64,000 nucleotides of DNA from a bacterium. GTDB taxonomy: Bacteria; Bacillota; Bacilli; Lactobacillales; Streptococcaceae. Under the pieces are notes generated by a model. It saw nothing but the letters and a program-made list of their open reading frames with translations. It was not told the DNA's origin and ran no database searches. The position numbers and the translations under genes are program-made. The number at the start of each line of letters is the position of its first letter. Position 1 is the first letter of the stretch. Positions 47,439 to 56,536 of this stretch are shown here, piece after piece. Where the stretch lies: assembly GCA_905221205.1 (NCBI GenBank), contig CAJNCG010000002.1:372001-436000 (forward strand). The letters are read 5' to 3'.

Positions 47439-48803
47439 TTAGTCTTCCTTACTTTCACCGAAAAAGGCATTGTAGAGGGCTTTAATAGCTGCTTTCTCTT
47501 GGTCCTTATGAACAACAAACATGATAGAAACCTCACTAGAACCTTGAGACATCATCTGGATATTGATCTTATTTTCAGATAGAGCACGTGTCGCAGTAGC
47601 AGTTACTCCGATATGGCTCTTCATCTTTTCTCCAACAATCATAATGATTGAAAGGTCGTGTTCGATTTCTGCATGGTCTACTTCAGCCTTTTGAACCAAC
47701 TGACGAAGGATTTCTTCTTCCTTGATAGGAGTTAGTTCGCGAGAACGGAGGATGATTGAAAGATCGTCGATACCTGTTGGCATATGTTCCCAACCGATGT
47801 TAAGATCTTCAAGGATTTGTAGAACCTTGCGTCCAAATCCAACCTCACGGTTCATGAGGTATTTCGACATGTTGATGCTGACAAAGCCAGAGTCGCCAGC
47901 AATTCCCACAACTGGGAACTTGTCACTACTGTGTTTTAGAACGATACGGGTACCTGGGTGGTCAGGGTTGTTGGTATTCTTGATAACAAGAGGAATTTTT
48001 CCACGGTAGGCAGGAAGAAGGGCTTCGTCATGAAGAACTGAGAACCCTGCATAGGCCAATTCACGCATTTCACGGTAGGTCAACTCAGGGATAGAGTGTG
48101 GTTGGTGGATAATACCAGGGTGGGCTGCAAAGATACCATCAACATCTGTAAAGTTTTCATAAAGGTCAGCTTTGACACCTGCAGCAATGATAGAACCAGT
48201 GATATCAGAACCTCCACGTGAGAAAGTACAGATTTGATTTTCCTTAGTAACACCAAAGAAACCAGGAATGACAAGGACTTCATTGGTATTTGTCAATTCC
48301 TCAATCTTGTCATAACTTGATGGAATGATGCGAGCGTGACCAGGTTCACTTGTGACCACAATACCAGCTTCTCTAGGGTGAACATAGCGTGCATCGATAC
48401 CATTTTGGTTAAAATAGGCAGCAATCAATTTAGCATTGTTATTTTCACCGGCTGCTAGGAAAGTATCGTAGAGAAATTCATTTTCTTCGATAGGAAGAGT
48501 GGCTAAGGCGCGAATACTTTTAGAAATTTTTTCTAAAACAGCTGGCTTCAGTCCCAATTCACTAACCATAGCAGCATAGCGGTCGATAATCCAGCTTTGG
48601 CTCTTGCTAATATCGTTACCAGCAACATAGTCGCGGTAGTATTTGATCAAGGCATCCGTAACCTTAGTATCTTCAGCATTGCGTTTACCAGGCGCAGAAA
48701 CAACTACAAAACGACGCTCAGGATCGCTTTTGACAATGTTTAAAACTTTTTCTAATTGACCAGCAGAGGCAAGTGAACTACCTCCAAATTTAACAACTTT
48801 CAT
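47439..48803 (-). CDS. lysC: Aspartate kinase
   Basis: 454 residues, a monofunctional aspartokinase. The N-terminal kinase domain starts KVVKFGGSSLASAGQLEKVL; the FSRGGSDITGSIIA motif near residue 207 binds substrate, and two ACT domains (about 305-450) carry feedback regulation (GEKMKSHIGVTATATRALSE). It makes aspartyl phosphate for lysine/diaminopimelate, threonine and methionine; lysine is needed for pneumococcal-type peptidoglycan. The symbol is used for the enzyme family; the effector of this copy cannot be told from sequence. Own promoter, followed by the DUF956 gene. Confidence 0.93.
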   Translation of the reverse strand: MKVVKFGGSSLASAGQLEKVLNIVKSDPERRFVVVSAPGKRNAEDTKVTDALIKYYRDYVAGNDISKSQSWIIDRYAAMVSELGLKPAVLEKISKSIRALATLPIEENEFLYDTFLAAGENNNAKLIAAYFNQNGIDARYVHPREAGIVVTSEPGHARIIPSSYDKIEELTNTNEVLVIPGFFGVTKENQICTFSRGGSDITGSIIAAGVKADLYENFTDVDGIFAAHPGIIHQPHSIPELTYREMRELAYAGFSVLHDEALLPAYRGKIPLVIKNTNNPDHPGTRIVLKHSSDKFPVVGIAGDSGFVSINMSKYLMNREVGFGRKVLQILEDLNIGWEHMPTGIDDLSIILRSRELTPIKEEEILRQLVQKAEVDHAEIEHDLSIIMIVGEKMKSHIGVTATATRALSENKINIQMMSQGSSEVSIMFVVHKDQEKAAIKALYNAFFGESKED

Positions 48804-48832
48804 AAGAACTCCTAAAGTAAGTATTTTATACG

Positions 48833-48861
48833 ATTATAGCAGAAAGAAAGCCTTTTTTCAA
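48833..48861 (-). promoter_or_regulatory. Aspartate kinase promoter
   Basis: Minus strand TTGAAA (48861-48856), 17-base spacer, TATAAT (48838-48833), 30 bases before the start codon. Confidence 0.8.
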
Positions 48862-48935
48862 TGAAGAAAATGAGATGCTTTCTAGGATAAAGCGAGTCTT
48901 TCTTATCGGCTGAGACAGTTTCAGTTGATTTTTTC

Positions 48936-48964
48936 TTGATTTCAAGTTTTAAAAAAGATATACT
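48936..48964 (+). promoter_or_regulatory. fabM promoter
   Basis: TTGATT at 48936-48941, 17-base spacer, TATACT at 48959-48964. TTGATTTCAAG overlapping the -35 resembles part of a FabT site but is not a full palindrome. Confidence 0.7.
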
Positions 48965-49012
48965 TTGTTAATAAAATAATTTTAAATGCTTATAAAATAA
49001 AAAGGAGTCCTG

Positions 49013-49798
49013 ATGGAACACATTATTTATCAGCTTGAAGAAGATTTGGCAATCCTTACCTTAAACCGTCCTGAGGTCGCAAATGGCTTTCATATTCCCA
49101 TGTGTGAGGAGATTTTGGAAGCTCTGACTCTGGCAGAAGAGGATCCAGCTGTGCATTTTATCTTGATTAATGCCAATGGGAAAGTCTTCTCTGTTGGAGG
49201 AGATTTAGTAGAGATGAAGCGGGCAGTGGAAGAGGATGATATTCCTTCATTGACGAAAATCGCAGAATTGGTCAATACTATTTCTTATAAAATCAAGCAA
49301 ATTACTAAACCTATCTTGATGGAGGTTGATGGGGCTGTTGCAGGCGCCGCAGCCAATATGGCTGTTGCTGCAGATTTCTGTCTTGCAACGGATAAGGCTA
49401 AGTTTATCCAAGCCTTTGTCGGCGTTGGTTTGGCTCCGGATGCAGGAGGGATTCATCTCTTGAGTCGAAGTATCGGTGTGACGCGTGCTACTCAATTAGC
49501 CATGACAGGTGAGGCTTTGACCTCAGAAAAAGCTTTAGAATGGGGGCTGGTTTACCGTGTCTGTGAAGCAGAAAAACTTGAAAAGACGAGAGAAAAGCTT
49601 CTTAAAAAATTGAGACGTGGGTCAGCTAATTCTTATGCAGCTATCAAGAAGTTGGTTTGGGAGAGCCAATTCAAAGATTGGAAAGATTATGCTACTTTAG
49701 AACTGAACCTACAGGAATCCTTGGCCCAAACGGAGGATTTCAAAGAGGGAGTTCGGGCACATTCGGAGAGAAGAAGACCTAAATTTATAGGAAAATAA
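49013..49798 (+). CDS. fabM: trans-2-decenoyl-ACP isomerase FabM
   Basis: 261 residues of the enoyl-CoA hydratase/isomerase (crotonase) superfamily. It isomerises trans-2-decenoyl-ACP to cis-3-decenoyl-ACP, which starts unsaturated fatty acid synthesis in streptococci, which have no FabA. The oxyanion-hole regions are [14 protein letters not shown] near residue 62 and [20 protein letters not shown] near 105. It lies just before fabT at the head of the fatty-acid cluster, which identifies it as FabM rather than a beta-oxidation enzyme. Confidence 0.94.
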   Translation: MEHIIYQLEEDLAILTLNRPEVANGFHIPMCEEILEALTLAEEDPAVHFILINANGKVFSVGGDLVEMKRAVEEDDIPSLTKIAELVNTISYKIKQITKPILMEVDGAVAGAAANMAVAADFCLATDKAKFIQAFVGVGLAPDAGGIHLLSRSIGVTRATQLAMTGEALTSEKALEWGLVYRVCEAEKLEKTREKLLKKLRRGSANSYAAIKKLVWESQFKDWKDYATLELNLQESLAQTEDFKEGVRAHSERRRPKFIGK

Positions 49799-49806
49799 GA
49801 AAATAC

Positions 49807-49848
49807 TTGCACCATTCTTTGAAGTTTGATATAATTCTTTTGTCAAAT
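49807..49848 (+). promoter_or_regulatory. fabT promoter with candidate FabT site
   Basis: TTGCAC at 49807-49812 and TATAAT at 49830-49835 (17-base spacer). AGTTTGAT overlaps the -10, and TTTTGTCAAAT follows it (to 49848); these are half-sites like those of the FabT palindrome seen before fabK, consistent with autoregulation, but they are spaced further apart. Confidence 0.7.
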
Positions 49849-49889
49849 GTTTTGATTGTGAAAGTTTTTTGAAAAGGAGGGAAAAGAGA

Positions 49890-50324
49890 TTGGACTACCA
49901 ACGAATTAATGAATATTTAACATCTATATTTAACAATGTCCTCGTTATCGAGGAAGTTAGCTTGAGGGGTAGTCGTTTCAAGGATATCTCCATCAAAGAA
50001 GTTCATACAATCGATGTAATTGGAAAATTCCCAGACGTGACGCCAAGTCAAGTGTCGAAAGAGTTGATGGTGACTCTTGGGACCGTTACGACGAGTTTGA
50101 ATAATCTTGAACGCAAGGGTTACATTGAACGCATTCGCTCAGAGCAGGATCGTCGTGTGGTACATCTGCATTTGACAAAGAAAGGTCGCTTGGTTCATAG
50201 ACTTCATAAACGCTTCCACAAGGCCATGGTCGAAAATATTATTGACGGTATGAGCAAGGAAGAAACTGAAGTTATGAGCAAAGGTTTGACTAAACTTTAT
50301 CAATTTTTGGAGGATTTGAAATAA
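49890..50324 (+). CDS. fabT: MarR-family fatty-acid synthesis repressor FabT
   Basis: 144 residues from the TTG at 49890, with AAAGGAGG at 49873-49880; from here the protein begins [20 protein letters not shown], as in pneumococcal FabT. MarR winged helix with [20 protein letters not shown] and the wing [18 protein letters not shown]. FabT represses the fab/acc genes (except fabM) when bound by long-chain acyl-ACP, so growth on host fatty acids shuts down synthesis. Its stop overlaps the fabH start by one base (TAATG). Confidence 0.95.
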   Translation: MDYQRINEYLTSIFNNVLVIEEVSLRGSRFKDISIKEVHTIDVIGKFPDVTPSQVSKELMVTLGTVTTSLNNLERKGYIERIRSEQDRRVVHLHLTKKGRLVHRLHKRFHKAMVENIIDGMSKEETEVMSKGLTKLYQFLEDLK

Positions 50325-51298
50325 TGGCTTTTGCAAAAATAAGCCAGGTTGCTCATTATGTGCCAGAGCAAGTGGTTACAAATCATGATTTGGCCCAGAT
50401 TATGGATACCAATGATGAGTGGATTTCAAGTCGGACGGGAATAAGACAAAGGCATATTTCAAGAACAGAATCTACTAGTGATTTGGCCACAGAAGTTGCT
50501 AAGAAACTGATGGAAAAAGCTGGAATCACGGGAGAAGAGCTGGATTTTATCATTCTAGCTACTATTACTCCAGATTCGATGATGCCCTCTACAGCTGCTC
50601 GTGTTCAAGCTAATATTGGTGCTAATAAGGCCTTTGCTTTTGACCTAACAGCTGCATGCAGTGGATTTGTATTTGCCTTGTCAACTGCTGAAAAGTTTAT
50701 CGCTGCTGGTCGCTTTCAAAAAGGCTTGGTGATTGGTAGTGAAACCCTCTCTAAGGCAGTCGATTGGTCAGACCGATCAACAGCTGTTTTGTTTGGAGAT
50801 GGTGCTGGTGGTGTCTTGCTAGAAGCTAGCGAGCAAGAGCATTTCTTGGCTGAGAGTCTCAATAGCGATGGGAGTCGTAGTGAGTGTCTGACCTATGGAC
50901 ATTCAGGCTTGCATTCTCCATTTTCAGATCAAGAAAATGCAGATTCATTTTTGAAGATGGATGGGCGGGCGGTCTTTGATTTTGCTATTCGGGATGTAGC
51001 CAAGTCTATCAAACAGACTATTGATGAGTCTCCTATAGAGGCGACAGACTTGGATTATCTGCTACTTCATCAGGCCAATGACCGTATCTTGGATAAGATG
51101 GCTAGAAAAATCGGTGTTGACCGAGATAAGCTTCCAGCAAATATGATGGAGTATGGAAATACCAGTGCAGCCAGTATCCCGATTTTACTTTCAGAGTGTG
51201 TAGAACAAGGTCTCATCCATTTAGATGGTAGCCAGACTGTTCTTTTATCAGGCTTCGGTGGAGGCTTGACCTGGGGCACGCTCATTCTTACAATTTAG
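50324..51298 (+). CDS. fabH: Beta-ketoacyl-ACP synthase III
   Basis: 324 residues. It condenses acetyl-CoA with malonyl-ACP to start each fatty acid. The catalytic cysteine is C112 ([13 protein letters not shown]), with the H and N of the triad in [10 protein letters not shown] and [10 protein letters not shown]. Translationally coupled to fabT. Confidence 0.97.
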   Translation: MAFAKISQVAHYVPEQVVTNHDLAQIMDTNDEWISSRTGIRQRHISRTESTSDLATEVAKKLMEKAGITGEELDFIILATITPDSMMPSTAARVQANIGANKAFAFDLTAACSGFVFALSTAEKFIAAGRFQKGLVIGSETLSKAVDWSDRSTAVLFGDGAGGVLLEASEQEHFLAESLNSDGSRSECLTYGHSGLHSPFSDQENADSFLKMDGRAVFDFAIRDVAKSIKQTIDESPIEATDLDYLLLHQANDRILDKMARKIGVDRDKLPANMMEYGNTSAASIPILLSECVEQGLIHLDGSQTVLLSGFGGGLTWGTLILTI

Positions 51299-51357
51299 GT
51301 AATCATGTGGTGAACACATTGTTATAAAAAAACTATTTATTTTAAAGGAGTCCTATC

Positions 51358-51582
51358 ATGGCAGTATTTGAAAAAGTACAAGAAATTATCGTTGAAGAAC
51401 TTGGAAAAGACGCATCAGAAGTAACACTTGAATCAACTTTTGATGACTTGGATGCAGATTCATTGGACTTGTTCCAAGTAATCTCAGAAATTGAAGATGC
51501 TTTTGATATCCAAATCGAAGCAGAAGATGACTTGAAAACAGTTGGTGACTTGGTTGCCTACGTTGAAGAGCAAACTAAATAA
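51358..51582 (+). CDS. acpP: Acyl carrier protein
   Basis: 74 residues, acidic. The phosphopantetheine attachment serine is S35 in the DADSLDLF motif. It carries the growing chain for all enzymes of this cluster, and acylated ACP is the co-repressor of FabT. The tight codon bias (GAA, GAC, TTG) suggests high expression. Confidence 0.96.
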   Translation: MAVFEKVQEIIVEELGKDASEVTLESTFDDLDADSLDLFQVISEIEDAFDIQIEAEDDLKTVGDLVAYVEEQTK

Positions 51583-51635
51583 GCAGAATACAAATAGAAG
51601 GAGTAGGGGAACCCGCTCCCTCTTGTTTAGGCAAT

Positions 51636-51652
51636 AGTTTGATTTTCAAATT
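51636..51652 (+). promoter_or_regulatory. FabT operator before fabK
   Basis: AGTTTGATTTTCAAATT: a near-perfect palindrome of the kind reported for pneumococcal FabT (AGTTTGA...TCAAATT). It lies in the acpP-fabK gap, 47 bases before the fabK start, so fabK onward can be controlled separately from fabT-fabH-acpP. Confidence 0.8.
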
Positions 51653-51698
51653 ATGACAGTATCGAACTATTACGTAAGCAAGAAATGATGGAGGCACT

Positions 51699-52673
51699 AT
51701 GAAAACGCGTATTACAGAATTATTGAACATTGATTATCCTATTTTCCAAGGAGGGATGGCCTGGGTTGCTGATGGTGATTTGGCAGGGGCTGTTTCCAAG
51801 GCTGGAGGGCTAGGGATTATCGGTGGGGGAAATGCCCCTAAAGAAGTTGTCAAGGCAAATATTGATAAAATCAAATCATTGACGGATAAACCCTTTGGTG
51901 TCAACATCATGCTCTTGTCTCCCTTTGTGGAAGATATTGTAGACCTCGTTATCGAGGAAGGTGTTAAGGTTGTTACAACAGGCGCAGGAAATCCTGGTAA
52001 ATACATGGAACGCTTCCACGAAGCTGGGATCACTGTTATTCCTGTTGTACCAAGTGTGGCTCTAGCTAAACGTATGGAAAAAATCGGTGCGGACGCTGTT
52101 ATTGCAGAAGGAATGGAAGCTGGGGGGCATATCGGTAAATTAACAACCATGACCTTGGTGCGCCAGGTAGCTGCAGCTGTATCTATTCCTGTTATTGCTG
52201 CAGGAGGGATTGCGGATGGTGAAGGTGCTGCCGCCGGCTTTATGCTAGGTGCAGAGGCTGTTCAGGTTGGAACGCGTTTTGTCGTTGCAAAAGAGTCTAA
52301 TGCCCATCCGAATTATAAGGCCAAGATTTTAAAAGCTAGAGATATTGATACTACGATTTCAGCTCAACACTTTGGACATGCTGTTCGTGCTATCAAAAAT
52401 CAATTGACTCGTGATTTTGAAAAAGCTGAGAAAGATGCCTTTAAACAGGAAAATCCTGATTTAGAAATCTTTGAACAAATGGGAGCAGGTGCCCTAGCTA
52501 AAGCAGTTGTTCACGGAGATGTGGATGGCGGATCTGTCATGGCAGGTCAAATTGCGGGGCTTGTTTCCAAAGAAGAAACAGCTGAAGAAATCCTAAAAGA
52601 TTTGTATTACGGAGCCGCTAAGAAAATTCAAGAAGAAGCCTCTCGTTGGGCAGGAGTTGTAAGAAATGACTAA
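51699..52673 (+). CDS. fabK: FMN-dependent enoyl-ACP reductase FabK
   Basis: 324 residues, TIM-barrel 2-nitropropane-dioxygenase-like flavoprotein. It reduces trans-2-enoyl-ACP in the last step of each elongation round and replaces FabI in this group, which makes them resistant to triclosan. Signature: IFQGGMAWVADGDLAGAVS at the start, AEGMEAGGHIG near residue 140 and VIAAGGIADGEGAAAGFMLG near 165. Its end overlaps the fabD start by eight bases. Confidence 0.97.
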   Translation: MKTRITELLNIDYPIFQGGMAWVADGDLAGAVSKAGGLGIIGGGNAPKEVVKANIDKIKSLTDKPFGVNIMLLSPFVEDIVDLVIEEGVKVVTTGAGNPGKYMERFHEAGITVIPVVPSVALAKRMEKIGADAVIAEGMEAGGHIGKLTTMTLVRQVAAAVSIPVIAAGGIADGEGAAAGFMLGAEAVQVGTRFVVAKESNAHPNYKAKILKARDIDTTISAQHFGHAVRAIKNQLTRDFEKAEKDAFKQENPDLEIFEQMGAGALAKAVVHGDVDGGSVMAGQIAGLVSKEETAEEILKDLYYGAAKKIQEEASRWAGVVRND

Positions 52674-53586
52674 AACAGCCTTTTTATTTGCTGGCCAAGG
52701 TGCCCAGTATTTAGGGATGGGACGGGACCTTTATGATCAGTATCCGATTATCAAAGAAACGATTGATCAAGCGAGTCAGGTTCTGGGTTATGATTTGCGT
52801 CATCTCATTGATGTGGAAGAAGAAAAACTCAATCAGACCCGCTATACGCAACCAGCCATTCTAGCGACTTCGGTTGCTATCTACCGTTTATTGCAAGAAA
52901 AGGGCTATCAGCCTGATATGGTTGCTGGTTTGTCCCTTGGGGAATATTCTGCCTTGGTGGCCAGTGGTGCCTTGGAGTTTGAAGATGCGGTAGCCTTGGT
53001 AGCTAAGCGTGGGGCCTATATGGAAGAAGCAGCACCTGCTGGATCTGGCAAGATGGTGGCTGTTCTCAATACGCCAGTAGAGGTCATTGAGGAAGCATGT
53101 CGAAAAGCTTCTGAACTTGGAGTGGTTACCCCAGCCAACTATAATACACCTGCACAAATCGTGATTGGTGGAGAAGTGGATGCAGTTGACCGAGCTGTAG
53201 AACTCTTGCAGGAAGCAGGTGCTAAACGCTTGATTCCTCTCAAGGTTTCAGGGCCCTTTCATACCGCTCTCCTTGAGCCTGCTAGCCAGAAACTAGCTGA
53301 AACTCTAGCTCAGGTAAACTTTTCAGATTTTACTTGTCCCTTAGTCGGTAATACAGAAGCAGCTGTTATGAAAAAAGAAGACATTGCTCAACTTTTGACA
53401 CGTCAGGTCAAGGAACCGGTTCGTTTCTATGAAAGTATTGCAGTTATGCAAGAAGCAGGCGTAACCAACTTTATCGAGATCGGACCAGGGAAAGTTTTGT
53501 CAGGCTTTGTCAAAAAAATTGATAAGACAGCTAAACTAGCCAATGTTGAAGATCAGGCTAGCTTGGAAGCCTTGCTAGAAAACTAG
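52666..53586 (+). CDS. fabD: Malonyl-CoA:ACP transacylase
   Basis: 306 residues. It loads malonate onto ACP. The active serine S90 lies in GLSLGEYSAL; the glycine-x-serine motif is usually GHSLGE, so the histidine is replaced by leucine here, as I believe it is in related streptococci. The second catalytic histidine is in GPFHTALL near residue 200, and QGAQYLGMGRDLY is the conserved beginning. Confidence 0.96.
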   Translation: MTKTAFLFAGQGAQYLGMGRDLYDQYPIIKETIDQASQVLGYDLRHLIDVEEEKLNQTRYTQPAILATSVAIYRLLQEKGYQPDMVAGLSLGEYSALVASGALEFEDAVALVAKRGAYMEEAAPAGSGKMVAVLNTPVEVIEEACRKASELGVVTPANYNTPAQIVIGGEVDAVDRAVELLQEAGAKRLIPLKVSGPFHTALLEPASQKLAETLAQVNFSDFTCPLVGNTEAAVMKKEDIAQLLTRQVKEPVRFYESIAVMQEAGVTNFIEIGPGKVLSGFVKKIDKTAKLANVEDQASLEALLEN

Positions 53587-53629
53587 TAATCCCTTCTCCC
53601 ATAAATACAGGAGGAAACAGGAGAAAAGA

Positions 53630-54361
53630 ATGCAACTAAAAAATAAAAATATCTTTATTACAGGTTCGAGTCGTGGAATTGGTCTTGCCATCGCCCACAA
53701 GTTTGCTCAGGCAGGGGCCAACATTGTCTTAAACAGTCGTGGTGCAATTTCAGAAGAATTGCTCGCTGAGTTTTCAAACTATGGTGTCAAGGTGGTTCCT
53801 ATATCAGGAGACGTGTCCGATTTTGCAGACGCTAAGCGTATGGTTGAGCAAGCTATTGCAGAGCTTGGTTCAGTAGATGTTTTGGTCAACAATGCAGGAA
53901 TTACCCAAGATACCCTGATGCTCAAGATGACAGAAGCAGATTTTGAAAAAGTGCTCAAAGTCAATCTGACTGGTGCCTTTAACATGACACAATCAGTCTT
54001 GAAGCCGATGATGAAAGCCAGAGAAGGTGCTATCATTAATATGTCTAGTGTTGTTGGTTTGATGGGAAATATCGGTCAAGCTAACTATGCTGCTTCCAAG
54101 GCTGGTTTGATTGGTTTTACCAAGTCTGTGGCGCGTGAAGTTGCCAATCGCAATATCAGGGTTAATGCTATCGCACCTGGAATGATTGAATCTGATATGA
54201 CAGCAGTTCTATCGGACAAGGTAAAAGACGCTATGCTAGCGCAAATTCCTATGAAAGAATTTGGACAGGCAGAACAGGTTGCAGATTTAACAGTATTTTT
54301 AGCAGGCCAAGATTATCTAACTGGTCAAGTGGTTGCCATTGATGGCGGCCTCAGTATGTAG
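53630..54361 (+). CDS. fabG: 3-oxoacyl-ACP reductase
   Basis: 243 residues, short-chain dehydrogenase. NADPH-binding TGSSRGIGLAIA at residue 11, NNAG at 87-90, catalytic Ser near 140, Tyr153 and Lys157 (NYAASKAG). It reduces 3-ketoacyl-ACP. GAGGAAACAGGAGAAAAG precedes the start. Confidence 0.97.
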   Translation: MQLKNKNIFITGSSRGIGLAIAHKFAQAGANIVLNSRGAISEELLAEFSNYGVKVVPISGDVSDFADAKRMVEQAIAELGSVDVLVNNAGITQDTLMLKMTEADFEKVLKVNLTGAFNMTQSVLKPMMKAREGAIINMSSVVGLMGNIGQANYAASKAGLIGFTKSVAREVANRNIRVNAIAPGMIESDMTAVLSDKVKDAMLAQIPMKEFGQAEQVADLTVFLAGQDYLTGQVVAIDGGLSM

Positions 54362-54382
54362 CAGAAGCTAGAGGTAAAAAAG

Positions 54383-55618
54383 ATGAAACTAAATCGCGTA
54401 GTAGTAACAGGTTATGGAGTTACATCTCCAATTGGAAATACACCAGAAGAATTTTGGAATAGTTTGACAAGTGGAAAAATCGGAATTGGTCCAATTACAA
54501 AATTTGATCATAGTGACTTTGATGTGCATAATGCAGCAGAAATCCAAGATTTTCCGTTTGATAAATACTTTGTTAAGAAAGATACCAATCGTTTTGATAA
54601 CTATTCTTTGTATGCCTTATATGCAGCCCAAGAGGCTGTCAATCACGCTAATCTGGATGTTGAGGCTCTTGACAGGGATCGTTTTGGTGTTATCGTTGCC
54701 TCTGGTATTGGTGGAATCAAGGAAATTGAAGATCAAGTGCTTCGTCTCAACGAAAAAGGGCCAAAACGCGTGAAACCATTGACCCTTCCAAAAGCCTTGC
54801 CAAATATGGCTTCAGGAAATGTTGCTATGCGTTTTGGAGCAAACGGTGTTTGTAAATCCATCAACACTGCCTGCGCTTCATCAAATGATGCGATTGGGGA
54901 TGCCTTCCGCTCAATCAAGTTTGGTTTCCAAGATGTTATGTTGGTAGGTGGTTCGGAAGCTTCTATTACACCTTTCGCTATTGCTGGTTTCCAAGCACTA
55001 ACAGCTCTCTCAACTACAGAGGACCCAAGTCGTGCTTCCATCCCATTTGATAAGGATCGTAATGGTTTTGTCATGGGAGAAGGTTCAGGGATGTTGGTTC
55101 TTGAAAGTCTTGAACACGCTGAAAAACGTGGGGCTACTATCCTTGCTGAAGTGGTTGGTTACGGTAATACTTGTGATGCCTACCATATGACTTCACCACA
55201 TCCAGAAGGTCAGGGAGCTATCAAGGCCATCAAACTAGCCTTGGAAGAAGCTGAGATTTCTCCAGAGCAAGTAGCCTATGTCAATGCTCACGGAACTTCA
55301 ACTCCTGCTAATGAAAAAGGAGAAAGTGGTGCTATCGTAGCTGTTCTTGGTAAGGAAGTACCTGTATCATCAACTAAGTCTTTCACCGGACATTTGCTGG
55401 GGGCTGCGGGTGCAGTAGAAGCTATCGTCACAATCGAAGCCATGCGTCATAACTTTGTACCAATGACAGCTGGAACAAGTAAAGTATCAGATTATATCGA
55501 AGCCAATGTCGTTTATGGACAAGGCTTGGAGCAAGAGATTCCATACGCTATTTCAAATACCTTTGGTTTTGGTGGCCATAATGCCGTTCTTGCTTTCAAA
55601 CGTTGGGAGAATAAATAA
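54383..55618 (+). CDS. fabF: Beta-ketoacyl-ACP synthase II
   Basis: 411 residues. Elongating condensing enzyme with catalytic triad C164 (INTACASSNDA), H303 (NAHGTSTP) and H337 (FTGHLLGAAG). In streptococci it is the only long-chain condensing enzyme, since fabB is absent, so it acts in both saturated and unsaturated branches. Two bases separate it from accB. Confidence 0.97.
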   Translation: MKLNRVVVTGYGVTSPIGNTPEEFWNSLTSGKIGIGPITKFDHSDFDVHNAAEIQDFPFDKYFVKKDTNRFDNYSLYALYAAQEAVNHANLDVEALDRDRFGVIVASGIGGIKEIEDQVLRLNEKGPKRVKPLTLPKALPNMASGNVAMRFGANGVCKSINTACASSNDAIGDAFRSIKFGFQDVMLVGGSEASITPFAIAGFQALTALSTTEDPSRASIPFDKDRNGFVMGEGSGMLVLESLEHAEKRGATILAEVVGYGNTCDAYHMTSPHPEGQGAIKAIKLALEEAEISPEQVAYVNAHGTSTPANEKGESGAIVAVLGKEVPVSSTKSFTGHLLGAAGAVEAIVTIEAMRHNFVPMTAGTSKVSDYIEANVVYGQGLEQEIPYAISNTFGFGGHNAVLAFKRWENK

Positions 55619-55620
55619 GT

Positions 55621-56106
55621 ATGAATTTAAACGATATTAAAGACTTGATGGCTCAATTTGACCAGTCAAGTTTGAGAGAATTTTCTTATAAAAATGGGAC
55701 GGATGAGTTGCAGTTTAGCAAGAATGAAGCTAGACTGGTGTCTGAAGTTGCAGCTCCAGTCGCACCAGCGCCCGTTCTAGCAACACCAAGTCCAGCGACT
55801 CCTACATCTGCTCCAGCAGAGCCTGTAACAGAAGAAGTTCCAGCGTCAGCTGAAACAAGTGTGGCTGCTGAGGGAGATGTTGTAGAGAGCCCACTTGTTG
55901 GGGTGGCTTACTTGGCTGCTGGTCCAGATAAACCTGCCTTTGTTTCAGTTGGTGATAGTGTTAAAAAAGGCCAAACATTGGTGATTATCGAAGCCATGAA
56001 AGTCATGAATGAAATCCCAGCTCCTAAGGATGGTGTGGTAACGGAAATTCTCGTTTCTAACGAAGAAATGGTTGAGTTTGGTAAAGGATTGGTACGTATC
56101 AAATGA
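55621..56106 (+). CDS. accB: Biotin carboxyl carrier protein of acetyl-CoA carboxylase
   Basis: 161 residues. Short N-terminal helix ([15 protein letters not shown]), a Pro/Ala-rich linker of about 45 residues (about 45-85), then the biotinyl domain with the EAMKVMNEI motif; K127 is the biotinylation site. The ATG of fabZ overlaps its end by four bases. Confidence 0.97.
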   Translation: MNLNDIKDLMAQFDQSSLREFSYKNGTDELQFSKNEARLVSEVAAPVAPAPVLATPSPATPTSAPAEPVTEEVPASAETSVAAEGDVVESPLVGVAYLAAGPDKPAFVSVGDSVKKGQTLVIIEAMKVMNEIPAPKDGVVTEILVSNEEMVEFGKGLVRIK

Positions 56107-56525
56107 TCGATATTCAAGGAATCAAAGAAGCTCTACCCCACCGTTATCCTATGCTTCTAGTGGACCGTGTCTTGGAAGTGAGCGAAGATACCATTGTTGC
56201 CATCAAAAATGTGACCATCAATGAGCCCTTCTTTAACGGCCATTTTCCTCAATACCCAGTTATGCCAGGTGTTCTCATCATGGAAGCCTTGGCGCAAACT
56301 GCTGGTGTGTTGGAGTTGTCTAAGCCTGAAAATAAGGGGAAACTAGTTTTTTACGCTGGTATGGACAAGGTTAAGTTTAAGAAGCAAGTTGTACCAGGAG
56401 ACCAATTGGTTATGACCGCGACTTTTGTAAAACGTCGTGGCACCATTGCCGTGGTTGAAGCAAAGGCTGAAGTGGATGGCAAGCTTGCAGCTAGTGGTAC
56501 TCTTACCTTTGCAATTGGGAACTAA
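56103..56525 (+). CDS. fabZ: 3-hydroxyacyl-ACP dehydratase FabZ
   Basis: 140 residues, hot-dog fold. Catalytic H47 in [12 protein letters not shown] and the glutamate in [10 protein letters not shown] near residue 61. It dehydrates 3-hydroxyacyl-ACP to trans-2-enoyl-ACP, the branch point where FabM and FabK compete. Confidence 0.97.
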   Translation: MIDIQGIKEALPHRYPMLLVDRVLEVSEDTIVAIKNVTINEPFFNGHFPQYPVMPGVLIMEALAQTAGVLELSKPENKGKLVFYAGMDKVKFKKQVVPGDQLVMTATFVKRRGTIAVVEAKAEVDGKLAASGTLTFAIGN

Positions 56526-56536
56526 GGAGGTTCTCC

